Positions 1 to 9,480 of a stretch of 32,751 nucleotides of DNA are shown here, piece by piece. Each line of letters begins with the position of its first letter. The first letter of the stretch is position 1. The notes under the pieces were generated by a model. It saw nothing but the letters and a program-made list of their open reading frames with translations, ran no database searches and was not told where the DNA came from. The DNA is from CAYGYG01 sp964354155 (GTDB lineage: Bacteria; Hydrothermota; Tepidihabitantia; SM23-42; CAYGYG01): positions 1-32,751 of the forward strand of contig CAYGYG010000028.1 of the NCBI GenBank assembly GCA_964354155.1, in the 5' to 3' direction. Made by a program: the position numbers and the translations under genes.

Positions 1-117
1 TCAACCTTAACATTTTCCCTTGGGAAAATATTAACATATTGACTTAGTAATAACATGGTTTTCTACGAAAAGATTGCATCGATGACCGCAGACCGAACAT
101 GCGTTTTGAGATTCTTC

Positions 118-137
118 ATCCCGATAAACATCGGGAT
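118..137. repeat. Short perfect hairpin in the left-edge non-coding stretch
   Basis: ATCCCGAT and ATCGGGAT form an 8-bp stem around the loop AAAC. A second palindrome, ATTTTCCC TT GGGAAAAT, lies at 12-29. Neither is followed by a clear T-run. I see no convincing gene in bases 1-204; the open frame there has no family features. These look like REP-like or intergenic hairpins rather than coding sequence. Confidence 0.4.
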
Positions 138-204
138 AAGAAATGATAGTTTCACTTCTTCCCCCTACTATGGAGGAGAAAGACAAGAACAGATGGTCGC
201 GATG

Positions 205-237
205 AACAAGGGGGGCAGAGAAGCCGCCCCCCTTGTT
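205..237 (-). terminator. Terminator of the 246-3416 gene
   Basis: A perfect 12-bp stem (205-216 with 226-237, AACAAGGGGGGC and its complement) around a 9-nt loop lies 9 bases past the stop codon of the minus-strand gene. The stem carries its own AACAA/TTGTT ends, so U-rich sequence follows the GC core on both strands. It could work in either direction. Confidence 0.75.
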
Positions 238-245
238 TGCCTGAT

Positions 246-3200
246 CTATCTCAGCAATAAGACCTTGCGGGTCTCCTTATGACTTCCAATATCGAGATCC
301 AGGAAGTAAACACCGTTAGGTAGAACTCTGCCATTGTTGTCCTGCCCATCCCAGATGATTGAGTGTTTGCCCGCGGTCTGTTTGCCATCGTAGAGTTTCC
401 TGACCATTCGGCCGGAAATGTCGAATACCCTGAGCGAGGCTCTGGTTTCCGAGGGCAGAGAGTAGACGATCGTCGCCATCCGACTGGTTGGGTTGGGAGC
501 GATATCTAACGAGAACTTGGAAGTAACTGGGGCTGATGTCGTAGCCTGTCCGCCGCCGTCACCGAACTTCCTTTGCCTTTCATTACGGTAAAGCTTGATG
601 TTTTGACAGAAGGCATAGGAACCCGCAGTCTTCTTAAAGACAAGCCGAATCGCATGGTCTTTCTCATAGAGTCCGTAGGGTATTTTTACCGTGAGCGTCC
701 GTAATTCAGTCGGTGGCACTTGAATAGAACCGATAATTTGATTGTCTGCTGAAATAGTCTGCGCCCAGGTAGTGGTGCCATTGTGAAGACCTGCGATCTT
801 GGCCACGAAATCGTATCTCGGGTCGAGGAAGTGGAGATAATAGACAAGTGAGTCGCCGTGGTCAATACAGTAATCGCCGATCTTCCGGAAACCGGTGCGG
901 GATACGCAGTAGGCCGACTGCTTCTCTTCGCCACAGGTTACCGGATAGTAGACTTTCTGTTCACCACCCCAGTCACCGGACATGTCGGTAGATTTGAATC
1001 TCACAAAGTAACCGGGAGAGCTGCCTTCGGTCCAGAGGACATAGAGCATATCCGAGGCAAATGGGCTATAATATAGCTGATTATGGGGCCAGTAAGACCT
1101 CGGCGTAGTCTGCTCAACCCAATTCCTGGTTTCCTCAATTCTCCGGTAGAATTCAATGTCAAAACCACTGTTGGCGGTATTGTGTTCAGCATAGCAGAAC
1201 GCATCATCACACGCGATTACCGGTGATTCCGAAGCATAGTCCTCAGTCTCAGTAACAGAAGCCGGACTGGCCCAATTAGCATTAGTCGTTAAATATCTGC
1301 TCGAATGGTATATGTCGCTCACATCCGGATCAGTAAGTATCTCTGACCACGGAGCCCACACATAATCGCCCCAATAATCGATGAAAGGTTGATAAGAGGC
1401 ATCGCCGGGATAGTTCGAGATCTGGCGGTTGAGCTGCCAGCCGGATTGCGGATCCCGATAGGCGTATTCAAGCCGAGTACTCTTCTCGTAGATAACGTGG
1501 TGGTACCAGTCGCCATCACAGACTAGGGACGGTTTGGTTAGCTCGGAGGCGTTTGTTTCGACCTCTTCATAGGTACCGGGATCCTCATCCGAGTACTCGA
1601 ATGCATTATAGTAAATACCCCATGCATCCTCCTCAGGAATTTCCACCGGATATGCGACGTGCACGGTGGTTCCGGTCACGTAGACCGACGGCGGCCCGCT
1701 GCATCGAAGGTACGGAGGGCATATCGTGAAGCCGCCCCAGAGTTGGGTGAAAGGATCACGGTACCGGTATCGCAATTCATCGCCATGCAGGTAGACCACC
1801 ACCGGCGGCATGTCAATAGGCAGCGCCAGGCTGAGCACGCCAACCGACGGGTAGATGCCCTGGTCGACCAATTCCGGCGCAGTCCAGTTGTCGCCACCAT
1901 CAGCCGAGTAGCTGTAACAAACATTCTCACCAGCCGTATGGTAAACCGCATGCAGCTTTGTTGTGCCAAGCTCCCTGCCAAGATGCCGGCCTGAACTCGG
2001 CTCGGTAGAACCGGCAAAGAGCCCGGATGCCGGATTGATCCGGATGACCGTGAAGTCATAGTCCGGCGGCTCATTGTCATTTGTGCTGTATCCAGCCGCG
2101 TAAATGTCGCCATCCAGGCCATAAGCCAATGCATAAGCCTCATCGTGCTGATTCCCAGGTGGCGTTCGATTATATACATAGGGCGTCGGCCAGTTGACCC
2201 CGCCATCTGAGGACCTAAGGCTGGCAACAGTAAAATCCATTGCCGAAGCTTCCCCATAGGTATTCGTCGTATACCCGGCCGTGTAGATATTTCCGTCTGA
2301 CCCATAAACCACATCGTTGGCCCTGTCGATTGCACTCGCAGAACCGTTAATAGTCGTTACCCATCGTGCATTGGCAGAAGATGTCGGCAGACTGATGACC
2401 GCGAAGTCCATAGCATTGGCTGTGGTTACCTCCCCGGCAACATAGAGATTTTCATCTGAACCATAAATGATGGCCTTGGCCTGGTCAATACCGTTTACCT
2501 GTCCGTCATTATAAGTGTAAGTCCATCTGTGATCTCCGTCCGATTCGAGACTTATGACCTTAAGATCGTGGTCGTTTGTAGCATCGTACACATGACCAGC
2601 TGCATAGACATTGTTATCAGGATCAACCGTTATTGCACAGCCATCATCAGCCACACCGTTATTGGCACCGCTTACGTAATCCCAGTTAAAATCACCCGAA
2701 GAAGTGACGCTGACAATCACGAAGTCAAAATCGGCAGCTGTATTCGAATTGCCAGTTGCACAGATGTTGCCGTCAGAGTCGCATATCAGAGAGTTTGCCC
2801 GGCCTGCTCCTTCAACATTGTATCGGTATGTCCAGTCGCAAGTTGGGTACTCTTCCTGCAAATCAACCAGACGCATGAGTGTAAAAACATACTCATTGCC
2901 ATAAGGACTATCTCCTGCTATGTAAAGGCTGCCGTTCGCGTAAACAAGATCATATGCGCCATCTGCGCCGTAGAGCGCGGATCGATAAGCACTGCTCCAC
3001 ACAGGCGTTCCATCAGGTTCAAACTTAACAACCGTAATGTCGTATCCGTAACCTGACCCTGCGTTGTAGGTTGTGCCTGCAGCATAGATATAGCCGTCCG
3101 GGGCGTAAATGACGGCTTTTGCTTCATCGAATATATTCGCACCTCCTACGTCATGAAAGTAACTCCAGCGCACGTTCCCCTGAGGGTCTAGACTGATCAC

Positions 3201-3416
3201 GGAGAATTCCTGTTTTGGTGAGGATTCCTCATCCTCAAAGATTATCCGGCTACGACATCCGGCAACATAAGTATTTCCATCGGGGCCGTAGGCTATGGAA
3301 TGGGCTTGGTCGCCTTCTGTTTCCGCATCATAGTGATAGACCCAGCGTTCAGTCTGGGCAAGTAACGTTGCACTCCAGATAAGGAGTAAGGTTGTGACAA
3401 AGATTGTTCTTTTCAT
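246..3416 (-). CDS. Secreted SBBP-repeat beta-propeller protein with C-terminal sorting domain
   Basis: This 1056-residue protein is probably a large cell-surface or extracellular protein of unknown ligand. Residues 1-21 are a signal peptide ending in LLAQ. About eight SBBP-type repeats (roughly 24-465) follow the pattern DG..Y.AG......DF.VISL...G...W.Y. Residues about 470-860 hold BNR/sialidase-like strands, including SYSADGGDNW. A beta-sandwich (about 870-950) contains LYEKDHAIRL. Residues about 965-1056 are a T9SS type A/FlgD-like domain with VFDISGRMVRKL and a GVYFLDL end. An AAAGGAG ribosome site sits 6 nt before the ATG, and a strong terminator follows. The last third is clearly paralogous to the partial gene at the right end of the window. 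There are no catalytic residues I can name, so an adhesive or structural role is only a guess. Confidence 0.88.
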   Translation of the reverse strand: MKRTIFVTTLLLIWSATLLAQTERWVYHYDAETEGDQAHSIAYGPDGNTYVAGCRSRIIFEDEESSPKQEFSVISLDPQGNVRWSYFHDVGGANIFDEAKAVIYAPDGYIYAAGTTYNAGSGYGYDITVVKFEPDGTPVWSSAYRSALYGADGAYDLVYANGSLYIAGDSPYGNEYVFTLMRLVDLQEEYPTCDWTYRYNVEGAGRANSLICDSDGNICATGNSNTAADFDFVIVSVTSSGDFNWDYVSGANNGVADDGCAITVDPDNNVYAAGHVYDATNDHDLKVISLESDGDHRWTYTYNDGQVNGIDQAKAIIYGSDENLYVAGEVTTANAMDFAVISLPTSSANARWVTTINGSASAIDRANDVVYGSDGNIYTAGYTTNTYGEASAMDFTVASLRSSDGGVNWPTPYVYNRTPPGNQHDEAYALAYGLDGDIYAAGYSTNDNEPPDYDFTVIRINPASGLFAGSTEPSSGRHLGRELGTTKLHAVYHTAGENVCYSYSADGGDNWTAPELVDQGIYPSVGVLSLALPIDMPPVVVYLHGDELRYRYRDPFTQLWGGFTICPPYLRCSGPPSVYVTGTTVHVAYPVEIPEEDAWGIYYNAFEYSDEDPGTYEEVETNASELTKPSLVCDGDWYHHVIYEKSTRLEYAYRDPQSGWQLNRQISNYPGDASYQPFIDYWGDYVWAPWSEILTDPDVSDIYHSSRYLTTNANWASPASVTETEDYASESPVIACDDAFCYAEHNTANSGFDIEFYRRIEETRNWVEQTTPRSYWPHNQLYYSPFASDMLYVLWTEGSSPGYFVRFKSTDMSGDWGGEQKVYYPVTCGEEKQSAYCVSRTGFRKIGDYCIDHGDSLVYYLHFLDPRYDFVAKIAGLHNGTTTWAQTISADNQIIGSIQVPPTELRTLTVKIPYGLYEKDHAIRLVFKKTAGSYAFCQNIKLYRNERQRKFGDGGGQATTSAPVTSKFSLDIAPNPTSRMATIVYSLPSETRASLRVFDISGRMVRKLYDGKQTAGKHSIIWDGQDNNGRVLPNGVYFLDLDIGSHKETRKVLLLR

Positions 3417-3801
3417 CTTTTTCTCCTTTGCTCTAGTTGACTCTTATCATCTTTCCAGCTGGTTTGAGAATCATATTGTCGTCACTGTCCTGCTTCGGCG
3501 ACTCTTGGACAGATTGCGTTTGGTTGATGCTGCGGAACCAGGCGTTATCCGGCTTTTGAGAACGGTGTAGATGCATCCACCATCGGCCGCCGCCGACCGT
3601 CCGCGGTCCATCCGAGCCGACCAGCTAGTGCGACCGCTGTTCATGCGAGCATTGCCAATAGAATCGCTCTCTCACACCACATCTCTTCCTCCTTGTATTG
3701 TACGACCTCTTCCGTTTTCTGTTGAGAGAGATCTGCAAGAGCAGGCGTTACGATCTCTCTATCCCGTTCACTTTTTGATATTTGATCTTTGATTAATTAG
3801 C
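3417..3801. other. Gene-poor stretch upstream of the SBBP gene
   Basis: About 385 bases without a supported gene. The minus strand carries a 47-codon frame (3433-3576) that stops 17 nt before the SBBP gene; it has no family features and only a weak ribosome site. The rest contains AT-rich word-like sequence, for example around 3775-3795. No convincing promoter was found. Confidence 0.4.
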
Positions 3802-4136
3802 TCATCTTCCACCTCTTCGCATCCACGCCCTCGGTGTCATTCCCGTCTGGCGTTTGAACGATCGACAAAATGACGGATAGGTTGCGAATTTGAATGAGCG
3901 GTAGTCGAAGTTCTTCAGTCTTCTGCCGTTGAGGCGATTGAGCGCGGATATGATTGCACCGAGCTTAAGTTCGTTCTTGTAGACCTGGAATGACCGGCCG
4001 TTCTCGGCCTTGAAGACGCGGCGGAACCGCCGCTGCCTTAGTTCACACTTATCTGCCGCTTCAGCAGCAGTTAGGCTGTATACCCCCCCCCATCAGAACT
4101 TCTCTTGTTCAAGATCCCCACCAACAAAGATGGCAT
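3802..4136 (-). pseudogene. AraC-type helix-turn-helix protein, frameshifted at a G9 tract
   Basis: Two frames on the minus strand together make a small AraC-family DNA-binding domain. The downstream frame (3802 to about 4091) reads YSLTAAEAADKCELRQRRF, then FRRVFKAENGRSFQVY, and ends with FCRSFKRQTGMTPRAWMRR. These are the two HTH motifs of the family, in order. That frame has no start codon. The only good start (ATG at 4136, with GGAGG 6 nt upstream) is in another frame that joins it at a run of nine Gs (4083-4091). Ten Gs would restore one 111-codon frame. It may be a decayed gene, a phase-variable contingency locus or a homopolymer assembly error. A typical AraC regulator has an extra sensor domain, which is absent here. 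Confidence 0.7.
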
Positions 4137-4477
4137 GCAACACCTCCATCAACTGTCATGATGACGAATAGAACCCGACCCCGTCGGCCGCCTCACCGGT
4201 TAGCCCCGGCCCGCCCAAGCCCAGGTCCCTGACCCCCATGAGATCATGGAACCCCGGCATCCTCACCACCCATCGATACGCGATCGATCTCGATCGTCGG
4301 CTCGATTATATGCGGCACACAGCAGGCCGGCAAGAAAAATCTTTTACCATTTTCGGCCATGGATGGCAAAACTGCGGGCAGGTTTGCATCAGCGGCCCGT
4401 CCCCGAATTTCCCCCTTGACTGTTGTCAATTCTGGCTATAATTGTTGTGCTAAGATCCCCGAAGCCCAAGGAGGCTC
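4137..4477. other. Gap ahead of the C25 peptidase gene
   Basis: About 340 bases without a gene. The distal part (4140-4400) shows nothing I can name beyond an imperfect palindrome near 4275-4310 (GATCGATCTCGATC). The proximal part holds the peptidase promoter and its ribosome site AAGGAGG, 3 nt before the ATG. Confidence 0.5.
4416..4442 (+). promoter_or_regulatory. Sigma70-like promoter of the C25 peptidase gene
   Basis: TTGACT at 4416-4421 and a perfect TATAAT at 4437-4442, but the spacer is only 15 nt, shorter than the usual 16-18. The predicted leader is about 30 nt and ends in a strong ribosome site. Confidence 0.6.
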
Positions 4478-7400
4478 ATGAAGAGAACGTCGCTTCTAAT
4501 CATTGCACTTTTTGCTTTGAGCAGTGCCCGTTGGATTTCCTTTGCCGGTTCGCAGAAAAATTCTGCCGATGTGAAGGTTCTATCTGAAGGCTACGGCCGC
4601 ACAACACTTGAATTCAAGCTTGGCGGCTTTGAGCTGTCCGACCTCGTGATCGGCGGCAAGAGTTACTCTAAGATCTCCCTGCCGGGCCAGGTGACTTACC
4701 TCCAGAAAGGCCTGCCTGAATTGCCCAGAATGGCGGCAAGCATCATCATCCCCGAGCGTTCGGCGATGTCATATCGCATCGTCTCACTTGAACAGGAGCG
4801 ACTGACGATCGACCCGGTAGCTCCTTCCAAGGGCAATCTGACCCGGGACATCGACCCCGAACAGGTCGCTTACACTTTTGACAAGTTCTATCAGGGCAAC
4901 ACCCCATTCCCGGCCCGGCACGTGGAACTGGGCACGCCCTTCATCCTCCGCGACTTCCGCGGCGTAACCGCCTATTTCAGTCCGTTCACGTTCACGCCCG
5001 GCACTAACGAGCTCGTCGTCTGTAAACGTGTCGTCGTCGAGATCTACGAGGCCGGTCCGGGCGGCGGGAACACGATCGACCGTGGATTGCCTGGCGGCAT
5101 CTCGAACGACTTCGTCGACATCTACTCGACTTTCTTTGTCAATTTCAACGCGACCAAGTATGACAGCATTTCTGAGCGCGCCGGCCGCATGCTCATCATC
5201 ACCGCCGACGCCTATGCCGGCAACTTGAGCCCATTTGTGGAGTGGAAACGGAAGAAAGGCATCCAGACCAAACTTGTCAGGGTTTCGACGATCGGCAACA
5301 ACTCAACCGCCATCAAGAACTTCATCCAGAACGAATTCGACGCCGGCGGATTGGTCTGGGTACTGCTGGTCGGTGATGCGGCCGACGTTGCCGCGGGAAC
5401 CGTGCTGGTAAGCGGCGGCACCTTTCCTTATTCGGACCCGAGCTATACCTACCTGCGCGGCGGCGACTGGTATCCCGACGCTTTCATTTCGCGATTCTCC
5501 GCAAGCTCGGCGGCTGATATTGACAATCAGGTCAGCCGCTCGATCAACTATGAGAGAAATCCAGCCACGGGCGGCACCTGGTACAAGCAGGGCGTAGGCA
5601 TTGCCAGCGCCCAGGGAACCCCAGCCGACTCGACGCGTATGAACTGGACTCGCAGTCTCCTGCTCAGCTATAACTACACGCTGGTCGACAAAATCTATGA
5701 CCCAAACGCCAATGCCACCATGGTCACGAGTGCGGTCAATAACGGTCGCAGCGTTGTCAACTACATGGGCCACGGCAGTGAGACGACCTGGGGCACCACC
5801 GGTTTCTCGGTATCCAATGTTCAGGCCCTGGCCAACGGCAACATGCTTCCCTTCATCAATTCGGTCGCCTGTTTGAATGGCCGTTTCTATAAAACGGGCG
5901 GCCCTTGCTTTGCCGAAGCCTGGCTCAACGCGGGCAGTTCGTCCAATCCGGCCGGGGCCATCGCCTTCTACGGGTCATGCACGCTCCAGGCCTGGATACC
6001 ACCCACCGTCAGTCAGTCTCACGCCTGCACCCTTCTGTGCCAGGATAAGAAAAACACGGTGGCCGGGCTCTGGTTCAACGGCTCGGCGCGGATGACCGAG
6101 GTCTACCTGCCGGCCTATGACGGTGTCAAAGAATTCGTCTGCTGGCACATCTTCGGTGACGGTTCGGTCCAGGTGCGCACTAACACGCCGCAGGCCATGA
6201 CGGTCAGCCATGCCGGAGCAATCCTCATCGGCCAGACGTATTTCGACGTCACGGTCAGCGGTGTACCCAACGCGCTGGTCGGTCTGTACAAAGACACGGC
6301 GATGGTCGGCTCGGCTTACACCAACAGTTCGGGCCAGGCCCGGGTAAGTTTTATCATTCCGGTCAACACGCCAGGTTCGATGTACGTGACGGTCACAGCC
6401 TACAACAAGATCCCCTATCTCGTGACCGTGCCGGTCATCACCCCAAATGCGCCATTCGTCCTCTACCTGAAGCACACGGCCAACGACCAGTCCGGCGGCA
6501 ATGGCAACGGTCAGCCCAATCCCGGTGAAACAATCCTGATGCCGGTCTGGGTGAAAAACCAGGGCGCCCAACAGGCCAATAATGTTTCCGGTCGCCTGCG
6601 CCTGAAGAGCCCTGACCCGCTCATCACGATTCTCGATTCAACCTGCTCCTTCGGCAATATCCTGCCTGGCGATTCGGCGGTTTCCAATCCCAACTTCCGT
6701 TACCGAATTGCCAACAACTGCCCGGATCAGCATAATGTCCTCTTCACCCTCGTCTGCACCGGCGACTCGACATGGACTTCGGACTTCTCAGCAATGGTCT
6801 ATGCGCCGGTGGTCTCGTTTGCCGGCGTCAGCATCGTTGATACCATCGCCAACGGCAACCGGAACCGCGTTTTTGAGCCGGGCGAGACGGTGCTGGTCTA
6901 CGTCCAGCTGGCCAACACCGGCGGCGCCGCGATTTCGGCCGTAACCGAGACTTTGAGCACCAACAGCTCTTATGTCTCCATCGTCCGCAATGCGTCAAGC
7001 TACGGCACAATCAACGCCGGAGCCACCGTGACCTGCAATCCACCCTATGTCATGCGAGCCAGCCCGACCACGCCCGTCCCTCATTTTGCCAACGTATTCG
7101 AGAGCATCCGCGGCACCTGTTACCTCGGGATGAGCTTCGCCGATACTTTCCAGGTCTCGGTCGGCCGAACCGGCTGGCGCGACAACGTCGAAGACACGAT
7201 GGTCACACGCCAGTACACTTGCGGCCCGCTCTGGCATTCGACCACCCGCCGCTCCTACTCGCCTTCCCATTCCTGGTGGTGCGGTGACCCGAATACGGGC
7301 CAGTATGTCAATAATATGAATTCGTCGTTGACCACCCCTCAGTTCTATCTTGGCACCAGCGATACGGTTCTCACCTATTACACTTACTACACGACTGAGT

Positions 7401-7933
7401 CCGGCTACGACTACGGCTACGTTGAGGTCTCGACCAATAACGGCTCGACCTGGAATCAGCTTGTTTCCTACAACGGCAGTTCCTCAGCCTGGATTCGCGG
7501 GCGCTATCGCCTCAACTACTTGCCCGGCACCCAGGTCCTGCTCCGGTTCCGTTTCACTTCAGATGGTTCGGTTCTGGGTGAAGGATGGTTTGTCGACGAC
7601 ATAAATATCAACAACGGTCTCGACGTCGCCGAGGAGATGACGCTCCGTCCCGAGGTCATCACGGAACTGGTCACAGTTCTGCCCAATCCCTTCATCAAAG
7701 CGGTCGGCATCAAATACTCTTTGCCCGACCAACGGCATGTGAAGATTACGGTCTACGACATCAGCGGCAAGCTTGTCAAAACCCTGGTCGACGCCAAAGC
7801 CCAAGCCGGCCACTACGACGTCGCATGGAATGGCACTGACGAGCGCGGACGGAAAGTCTCGGCCGGTGTATACTTCACCCACGTTGTCCTGGGCGATTCC
7901 AGGACAGTCAGAAAGACAGTTTTGGTCAGATAG
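4478..7933 (+). CDS. Gingipain-type C25 cysteine peptidase with CARDB-like and sorting domains
   Basis: A secreted peptidase of 1151 residues, probably exported and anchored through its C-terminal domain. Residues 1-24 form a signal peptide, and about 30-235 a C25-type propeptide. The catalytic domain (about 236-540) shows VLLVGD (295-300), the catalytic His432 in NYMGHGSETTWGT and the nucleophile Cys465 in INSVACLNG. It is followed by an Ig-like domain (about 575-655), two CARDB-like domains with NPGETILMPVWVKNQG and FEPGETVLVYVQLANTG (about 660-890), a concanavalin/MAM-like beta-sandwich ending in GWFVDDI (about 897-1045) and a T9SS-style domain (about 1060-1151, VYDISGKLVKTL). The gene has its own promoter and may be co-transcribed with the Sec propeller 88 nt downstream. 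The family assignment is firm; the substrate is unknown. Confidence 0.93.
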   Translation: MKRTSLLIIALFALSSARWISFAGSQKNSADVKVLSEGYGRTTLEFKLGGFELSDLVIGGKSYSKISLPGQVTYLQKGLPELPRMAASIIIPERSAMSYRIVSLEQERLTIDPVAPSKGNLTRDIDPEQVAYTFDKFYQGNTPFPARHVELGTPFILRDFRGVTAYFSPFTFTPGTNELVVCKRVVVEIYEAGPGGGNTIDRGLPGGISNDFVDIYSTFFVNFNATKYDSISERAGRMLIITADAYAGNLSPFVEWKRKKGIQTKLVRVSTIGNNSTAIKNFIQNEFDAGGLVWVLLVGDAADVAAGTVLVSGGTFPYSDPSYTYLRGGDWYPDAFISRFSASSAADIDNQVSRSINYERNPATGGTWYKQGVGIASAQGTPADSTRMNWTRSLLLSYNYTLVDKIYDPNANATMVTSAVNNGRSVVNYMGHGSETTWGTTGFSVSNVQALANGNMLPFINSVACLNGRFYKTGGPCFAEAWLNAGSSSNPAGAIAFYGSCTLQAWIPPTVSQSHACTLLCQDKKNTVAGLWFNGSARMTEVYLPAYDGVKEFVCWHIFGDGSVQVRTNTPQAMTVSHAGAILIGQTYFDVTVSGVPNALVGLYKDTAMVGSAYTNSSGQARVSFIIPVNTPGSMYVTVTAYNKIPYLVTVPVITPNAPFVLYLKHTANDQSGGNGNGQPNPGETILMPVWVKNQGAQQANNVSGRLRLKSPDPLITILDSTCSFGNILPGDSAVSNPNFRYRIANNCPDQHNVLFTLVCTGDSTWTSDFSAMVYAPVVSFAGVSIVDTIANGNRNRVFEPGETVLVYVQLANTGGAAISAVTETLSTNSSYVSIVRNASSYGTINAGATVTCNPPYVMRASPTTPVPHFANVFESIRGTCYLGMSFADTFQVSVGRTGWRDNVEDTMVTRQYTCGPLWHSTTRRSYSPSHSWWCGDPNTGQYVNNMNSSLTTPQFYLGTSDTVLTYYTYYTTESGYDYGYVEVSTNNGSTWNQLVSYNGSSSAWIRGRYRLNYLPGTQVLLRFRFTSDGSVLGEGWFVDDININNGLDVAEEMTLRPEVITELVTVLPNPFIKAVGIKYSLPDQRHVKITVYDISGKLVKTLVDAKAQAGHYDVAWNGTDERGRKVSAGVYFTHVVLGDSRTVRKTVLVR

Positions 7934-8021
7934 GAACAAAGACTCGATCATCGAAACAGCGGCAATCTCTTTCGGGCAATCCGCCCAGAGGATTTCGCCG
8001 AATGAATGAAAGGAGTATGCC

Positions 8022-9329
8022 ATGAATACGGCCGTGATGTTGTTAAGCATGACCCTATTTCAGGCTGATTTTACCGTCTGCAACGTAGCCAATAACCAGC
8101 AGCATCCGACCGCCATTTTCCAGAACAACCAGTATTACGTTTTCTGGCAGGATGAGCGTTCGACACCTATCTACGCGCTCTGTGGAGCCCGCATTAGCGC
8201 TGCCGGTGCAGTGCTGGACCCTAACGGTAAAATACTTTTCCGTGATAGCGCCTATATGAGACCGGCGGTCGCCCACGACGGGGCCAGCTTCCTGGTTGCC
8301 TTCCGCAACCATTGTTGAAGCAAGGGCGATATTCTCGGAGTGCGGGTCACTCCGAACTGCGATTCGATACGCTCCTTCCCAATTGCGCGCGGCGACAGCA
8401 TGGAAACCGATCCTGATATCGCGTTTGGCGGCGGGAACTACCTGGTCGTGTGGTCTGACTGCCGTCTGGACATCAACCGGATCTACGCCAGCCGGGTCAG
8501 TCCGTCCGGGGTTGTCCTCGATCCGGCCGGTGTTCAGATCGGGCCGTCGGTCGATACGACGAGGCAGAACGCACCGGCGCTTGTCTTCACGGGCAGCCGG
8601 TTTGCCGTTGTCTGGTTATACGGCGGATTGAACAAAGCGATTACCGGTCGGTTCATCGGCACCAATGGTCAGCCGATTGACACGTTCCGGGTCTGCGCTC
8701 TGAGCCAAGATGCAATGGCCAGCCGGATTGCCTATGACGGAACCAACTTCCTGGTAAGCTGGGTCGAAGCGACCTCTCCCTTTACGGTCAATGGTCAGCT
8801 CGTGTCGGGTACGGGCGTCCCGATCGGCAGTCCGTTCTTGATCGCGACAACCACCAGCGGCAAGGGAGTATTTGGGCTATGCTATGACGGTACGAACTAC
8901 TGTGTCACCTGGAGCGACACCGTGATTCGGGGTCGCAAATACGCCCGGAACGGAACACCGGTTGGTCCCTCTTTCAAAGTTTCATCCGCCTTATACTCGC
9001 AGGGAAATCCTTTCGTTGTTGCCGGAGCCAGCAACCGCTACCTTAACGTCTGGACCGAAACTCATACTCCCACGCTGAATGATATCTGCGGCAATGTTGA
9101 TGTTGCCATTGATGCAATCGCCGAACAGCGGTCAAGTACGACTGCGCGTGCCCGGCTACCGTCCGTGCGGCACGGGTCACTCGACCTGTATCGAAACAAG
9201 GGATATCGGATCTACGATACCCAGGGCCGTCTCGTCGAGTCAAGAGGAAAAACGAGCCCGGGCGTTTACTTCTTGAAGTCGGAGGCCGAGCCTACGGAGA
9301 GCACGAAAAAGGTTGTTGTTCTGGAATAG
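8022..9329 (+). CDS. Putative secreted selenoprotein: seven-bladed beta-propeller with Cys98-Sec99
   Basis: Read through the in-frame TGA at 8316-8318, this is one 435-residue protein. The short N-terminal hydrophobic stretch is a likely signal peptide. About seven blades follow, each of the form 'aFDGtnYlVvW.d......gaRvs..G', and a short C-terminal sorting-like domain begins near YRIYDTQGRLVESRG and ends in GVYFLK. The TGA lies inside blade 2, after FRNHC, and the blade continues in frame as SKGDILGVRVTPNC. A SECIS-like hairpin follows. A ribosome site (AAAGGAG) precedes the ATG. Two paralogues at 12611 and 17444 carry the TGA at the same place, which argues against random decay. The GTG at 8340 could be annotated as a start, but it lies inside the hairpin, has no ribosome site and would give a truncated propeller without a signal peptide. 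Confidence 0.85.
8316..8355 (+). promoter_or_regulatory. In-frame UGA with SECIS-like hairpin (paralogue 1)
   Basis: UGA at 8316-8318, then 16 nt, then an 8-bp stem: left arm TCGGAGTG (8335-8342), loop CGGGT, right arm CACTCCGA (8348-8355). The apical loop starts 25 nt after the UGA and has G as its second base. Both fit the bacterial SECIS pattern bound by SelB. Confidence 0.82.
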
Positions 9330-9480
9330 CACGGGAGTACAGCGGAGCACACCGGGCTATCAGAGGATCAGTGGGCAGATAGGATATTGGAGTAATGGAA
9401 TAACGGAAGAATGGAGTGATGGTCGATGGCGCCTTGCGCCGCAATCCGTCTGAATCGTACGGCCTTGCCGCGCGGTAGCG

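Noticed and set aside
2529..3056. 175-codon plus-strand ORF inside the SBBP gene, and similar long frames opposite other genes (for example 15879-16511 and 22677-23333)
   Set aside because: They are shadows of well-supported genes, with no ribosome sites or family features.
3433..3576. 47-codon minus-strand ORF upstream of the SBBP gene
   Set aside because: It has only a weak ribosome site and no family features; conservation data would be needed to support it.
8340..9329. Separate short gene starting at GTG 8340 (likewise 13606 and 18451 on the minus strand)
   Set aside because: These GTG codons have no ribosome site, lie in the SECIS-like hairpin and would make propellers lacking a blade and a signal peptide.
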